Below, in pieces: positions 5,621-8,120 of a stretch of DNA of 8,120 nt (positions are counted from its first letter, which is position 1; each line of letters begins with the position of its first letter). The notes below the pieces were generated by a model. It was not told the DNA's origin. It saw only the letters and a program-made list of their open reading frames with translations, and searched no databases. This DNA comes from Verrucomicrobiota bacterium (lineage in GTDB: Bacteria; Verrucomicrobiota; Verrucomicrobiia; Chthoniobacterales; UBA10450): assembly GCA_003219925.1 (NCBI GenBank), contig QHQU01000148.1:1-8120 (forward strand), written 5' to 3'. The translations under genes were made by a program, and so were the position numbers.

Positions 5621-7600
5621 CTATTTCAACCGCGGCAACAGCCGCTCCAGAATACTCGCGACTGACTCTTCCACGCTTAGCCGATTTGTTTGCACCACAA
5701 TTTCGGGATCGACGGGTGATTCATATGGGGCATCGATGCCGGTGAACTCTCGAATCTCCCCTGCCCGCGCTTTCTTATAAAGATTTTTCGGATCGCGCTC
5801 CTCGCAGACCTCCAGCGGTGCATCGACGAAGACCTCAATAAATTCGGCATTACCTTCCATCGCAATCGAGCGGGCCCGCTGTCGATCCGCCCGATAAGGA
5901 GAGATGAAGGCGGTGATGACGACGTTACCGGCGTCCGCCATCAACTTTGCGACCTCGCTCACGCGCCGAATGTTTTCAACGCGGTCTTCTGGCGCAAATC
6001 CGAGGTTGGAATTCAAGCCATGCCGGATGTTGTCACCGTCGAGCACATAGGGATGCATTGCCCGGATGAAAAGTTCTCGCTCGAGCGCTTGCGCGATGGT
6101 GGATTTGCCGGAGCCGGAAAGTCCGGTGAGCCAGACGACAGCTCCGCGATGTCCATGTTGTGCACCGCGCGCTTGTGCCGTGATTTTTCCTTCGCTCCAG
6201 AAAATATTCTTGCTCTTGATCGCGCCGCGATCGGTGTAAACGCCGTCGTAAACGATCCCGCCGCCGCAAATCACGCCGTCATCCACCAGAACAAAGCGAC
6301 CGAGTGGCGGAAGACGATCGTGGTTATCGAGCACGATCGGCGCACGCGTTTGAATGGTTAAACGGCCAACCTCATTGCGCGCGAGCTGATCGGCCTTGGT
6401 CGGGTTGCGTTCAAGCGAGGAGGAATCCATCACCTCATCGAGGGACACGATCTGGCATTTCACTTCCTGGGTTGCGAGGCGCACAGTATAAAGATGCGAT
6501 AAACGCGCCGGCTGACGCGCGATCCAGAAAAGGTCGGCATGAAAACGGTTCGTTTCGATGGGCGCATCTTTTGAGTGCGAGGCGACGTACCCGCGTTCGA
6601 CAAAAATTTGTTCGTGCAACGTAATTCCAATCGAGTCGCCGGCCACCCCCGTCATCCCGAGCGGAGTCGAGGGATCCCGTTGTGAAACCTTAAAGGAAGC
6701 GCCTCGGGATCCCTCGACTGCGCTCGGGATGACAGGCCAATATTCGATCGACTGGACAATCGACGTTTTGTTAGCGGGTGAAAAAACTAATTCGTCGCCA
6801 ACTTGAAGCATTCCCGTTTCGATGCGGCCGGCGATAATTCTGCGATCGTCGAACTTGTAAACATCCTGCACGCAAAGACGCAGCGGCAGATCGGTTGGTG
6901 GGGCCATTGGCGTCATCGCATCGAGCGCTTCGGCTAGAGTCGGCCCGTGATGCCACTTCATTTTCGTACTGCGGGCAGTGATGTTCTCGCCGAATCGGGC
7001 CGAGGCTGGAATGAAAACGTCAGTTTCTAAATTCAGCGTCTTCAAAAATACGCGATACTTCTTTTCGATCTCGAGGAAGCGGGCCTCGGAATAGTCCGCC
7101 AGGTCCATTTTATTGACGACGACGCAGAATTGCCGCACTCCGAGCAAGCTGAGCAAATAAGCGTGCCGTTTCGATTGCTCCTGCACGCCTTCATTAGCGG
7201 CGATTACGAGCACGGCCGCATCGGCGCTCGAAGCACCTGTTATCATGTTTTTTAAAAACTCCTTGTGACCGGGTGCATCGATGATCATGTAATTCCGCTT
7301 CGCCGTTTTGAACGGAATCTGTGTCGTGTCGATGGTGATGTTTTGCTCTTGTTCTTCGAGCAAGGCATCGAGAAGAAAGGCAAACTCGAACTCCATGTTT
7401 TCCGCGGCGCAGGCGCGTTGCACCTGCTCAAGTTTCCCTTCCGGCAGCGAATTAGTGTCGCTCAGGATGCGACCGATGAGGGTGGACTTGCCATGGTCGA
7501 CGTGACCAACGAAGACGACACGCAGCGTCGCCTCGCCACTGGATGCTGGAGGCTTGACACTGGAGATGCTATGCACGGTGCTCGATTGTCGTTTGCTCAT
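5621..7600 (-). CDS. cysNC: Bifunctional sulfate adenylyltransferase large subunit / APS kinase (CysN-CysC fusion)
   Basis: The N-terminal half is the GTPase subunit that drives APS formation by CysD; the C-terminal half phosphorylates APS to PAPS. GTPase motifs: GHVDHGKST (32-40), ITIDTT (88-93), DAPGH (108-112), NKMD (163-166) and SA (200-201). Domains II and III follow to about residue 470. The CysC domain starts near 485, with Walker A GLSGSGKST (493-501), LDGDNIRHGLN (520-530), ISP with S567 at the family's phosphoserine position, and RDPKNLYKKARAGEI. Both active sites look intact. The segment after the P-loop reads EEQEQNITIDTT rather than the common EREQGITID, so this is a divergent CysN subtype. 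An in-frame palindromic insert adds about 30 residues near 290-318; without it the length (about 630) fits CysNC/NodQ proteins. The ATG at 7600 lies 32 bp after cysD with no strong Shine-Dalgarno site. Confidence 0.96.
   Translation of the reverse strand: MSKRQSSTVHSISSVKPPASSGEATLRVVFVGHVDHGKSTLIGRILSDTNSLPEGKLEQVQRACAAENMEFEFAFLLDALLEEQEQNITIDTTQIPFKTAKRNYMIIDAPGHKEFLKNMITGASSADAAVLVIAANEGVQEQSKRHAYLLSLLGVRQFCVVVNKMDLADYSEARFLEIEKKYRVFLKTLNLETDVFIPASARFGENITARSTKMKWHHGPTLAEALDAMTPMAPPTDLPLRLCVQDVYKFDDRRIIAGRIETGMLQVGDELVFSPANKTSIVQSIEYWPVIPSAVEGSRGASFKVSQRDPSTPLGMTGVAGDSIGITLHEQIFVERGYVASHSKDAPIETNRFHADLFWIARQPARLSHLYTVRLATQEVKCQIVSLDEVMDSSSLERNPTKADQLARNEVGRLTIQTRAPIVLDNHDRLPPLGRFVLVDDGVICGGGIVYDGVYTDRGAIKSKNIFWSEGKITAQARGAQHGHRGAVVWLTGLSGSGKSTIAQALERELFIRAMHPYVLDGDNIRHGLNSNLGFAPEDRVENIRRVSEVAKLMADAGNVVITAFISPYRADRQRARSIAMEGNAEFIEVFVDAPLEVCEERDPKNLYKKARAGEIREFTGIDAPYESPVDPEIVVQTNRLSVEESVASILERLLPRLK
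6651..6733. repeat. 83-bp palindromic element inserted in frame in cysN
   Basis: The left arm (6651-6679, beginning GTCATCCCGAGC) and right arm (6705-6733, ending GCTCGGGATGAC) are 29 nt each. They are reverse complements with a single mismatch, around a 25-nt centre (6680-6704). The element lies inside cysN and is read through without a stop. On the minus strand it encodes the peptides VIPSAVEGSR and RDPSTPLGMTG, flanking a variable middle. GGCCA occurs on both sides (6641-6645 and 6735-6739), which could be a target duplication or chance. The VEGSR...RDPST translation is one I associate with a palindrome dispersed in several bacterial phyla, from memory. It is probably non-autonomous, since it encodes no transposase. 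Confidence 0.88.
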
Positions 7601-7632
7601 TTTTCTGATTTGTGCGCCCGCGGCATTGGCGA

Positions 7633-8120
7633 CTAGAGAAACCCCTTCGCCCGCAGCTTCTGCATCGCGTTGCGCTCATGGTGGTCCTGGGCGCGGCCGG
7701 CGCGCTCACTCGTGCGGGTGGTTTCTAATTCAGCGATGACGGCCTCAATGGTATCTGCGTTGCTCGTGATTGGTTTGGTAATCGGACGGCAGCCGAGCGA
7801 GCGATAGCGCTGGCCGTTTCTGGCAAAATACATTTTCGGAATCGGAATATTTTCGCGCTGGATGTAGCGCCAAATATCAACCTCGGTCCAATCCAACAGC
7901 GGTTGCACGCGGACGTGTTCGCCGTTCGCCGCGGTGGTTGCGAATTGCCCCCAGAATTCCGGCGGCTGATCCTTGTAGTCCCATTCGAATTGCGCATTGC
8001 GCCGCGAGAAATAACGCTCTTTAGCGCGAGTCGGATCTTCATCGCGCCGGATCCCGGTGATGAGCGCGTCCCATTTGTACTGCGCCATCGCCTGCTGAAG
8101 CGCGACCGTTTTCAACTCAT
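7633..8120 (-). CDS. cysD: Sulfate adenylyltransferase small subunit CysD, 5' end missing
   Basis: CysD carries the ATP-sulfurylase chemistry: it transfers the AMP of ATP to sulfate, forming APS, in complex with the CysN GTPase. About 161 residues are visible, roughly the C-terminal half of a family protein of about 300. The frame stays open to the right edge, so the start is outside the window. A TTG at 8113-8115 is not a real start, since the codons around it (LKT) are family sequence. Visible motifs are GIRRDED, then RAKER, the LLDWTEVDIWRYI block, RYRSLGC and the C-terminal RAKGFL. The ending LRAKGFL resembles the usual CysD terminus, so the 3' end is intact. It stops 32 bp before cysNC on the same strand, the standard cysDN(C) operon order. 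The spacing around WGQFATTAANGEH differs from the proteobacterial form and matches the divergent CysN partner. Confidence 0.95.
   Translation of the reverse strand, partial: ELKTVALQQAMAQYKWDALITGIRRDEDPTRAKERYFSRRNAQFEWDYKDQPPEFWGQFATTAANGEHVRVQPLLDWTEVDIWRYIQRENIPIPKMYFARNGQRYRSLGCRPITKPITSNADTIEAVIAELETTRTSERAGRAQDHHERNAMQKLRAKGFL

Noticed and set aside
6558..6806. 82-codon plus-strand frame through the cysN palindrome
   Set aside because: It is open mainly because the palindrome reads through on both strands. The flanks are antisense to CysN, so it is not a gene.
7265..7636. 123-codon plus-strand frame opposite the start of cysNC
   Set aside because: It is antisense to the conserved GTPase domain and shows no protein family features.
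8113..8115. TTG as the start of cysD
   Set aside because: It falls in the middle of a conserved CysD segment and would remove the N-terminal half of the enzyme.

Overview
The window carries seven protein-coding genes, two of them cut by its edges, and at least two palindromic repeat elements. Base composition is moderately GC-rich. The gene content suggests a free-living Gram-negative bacterium: GDP-mannose synthesis, assimilatory sulfate activation, and a large membrane sensor kinase. A soil Verrucomicrobium or a similar lineage is my best guess. It rests on the style of the intergenic palindrome and the manC-ruvX-truA order, both from memory, so it is tentative.

Region 1 (1-2081, + strand) is a tightly packed run: the 3' part of a mannose-1-phosphate guanylyltransferase gene (manC), ruvX/yqgF, and truA. 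Stop and start codons overlap at both junctions (4 bp and 8 bp), so the three are almost certainly one translationally coupled transcript.

Region 2 (2155-5211, + strand) is a 1018-residue hybrid sensor histidine kinase: TM, two CHASE3-like sensor repeats, TM, two PAS domains, HisKA, HATPase and REC. Its two sensor repeats match in exact 137-residue register, which points to an internal duplication.

Region 3 (5212-5322) is a convergent intergenic gap. It holds a branched palindrome (two perfect 8-bp hairpins on a short closing stem) and a 9-bp inverted repeat that reaches back over the kinase stop codon.

Region 4 (5323-8120, - strand) reads right to left: a partial cysD, the fused cysNC gene, and an unrecognised 76-residue small membrane protein. 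CysD and CysN make adenylylsulfate (APS) from sulfate and ATP; the CysC half phosphorylates it to PAPS.

The most interesting item is an 83-bp near-perfect palindrome (29-nt arms, one mismatch) lying in frame inside cysN. It adds about 30 residues to a loop of domain II without breaking the gene, as Rickettsia palindromic elements do. Apart from that I see no clear new multi-gene system; most of the window is recognisable housekeeping and signalling.
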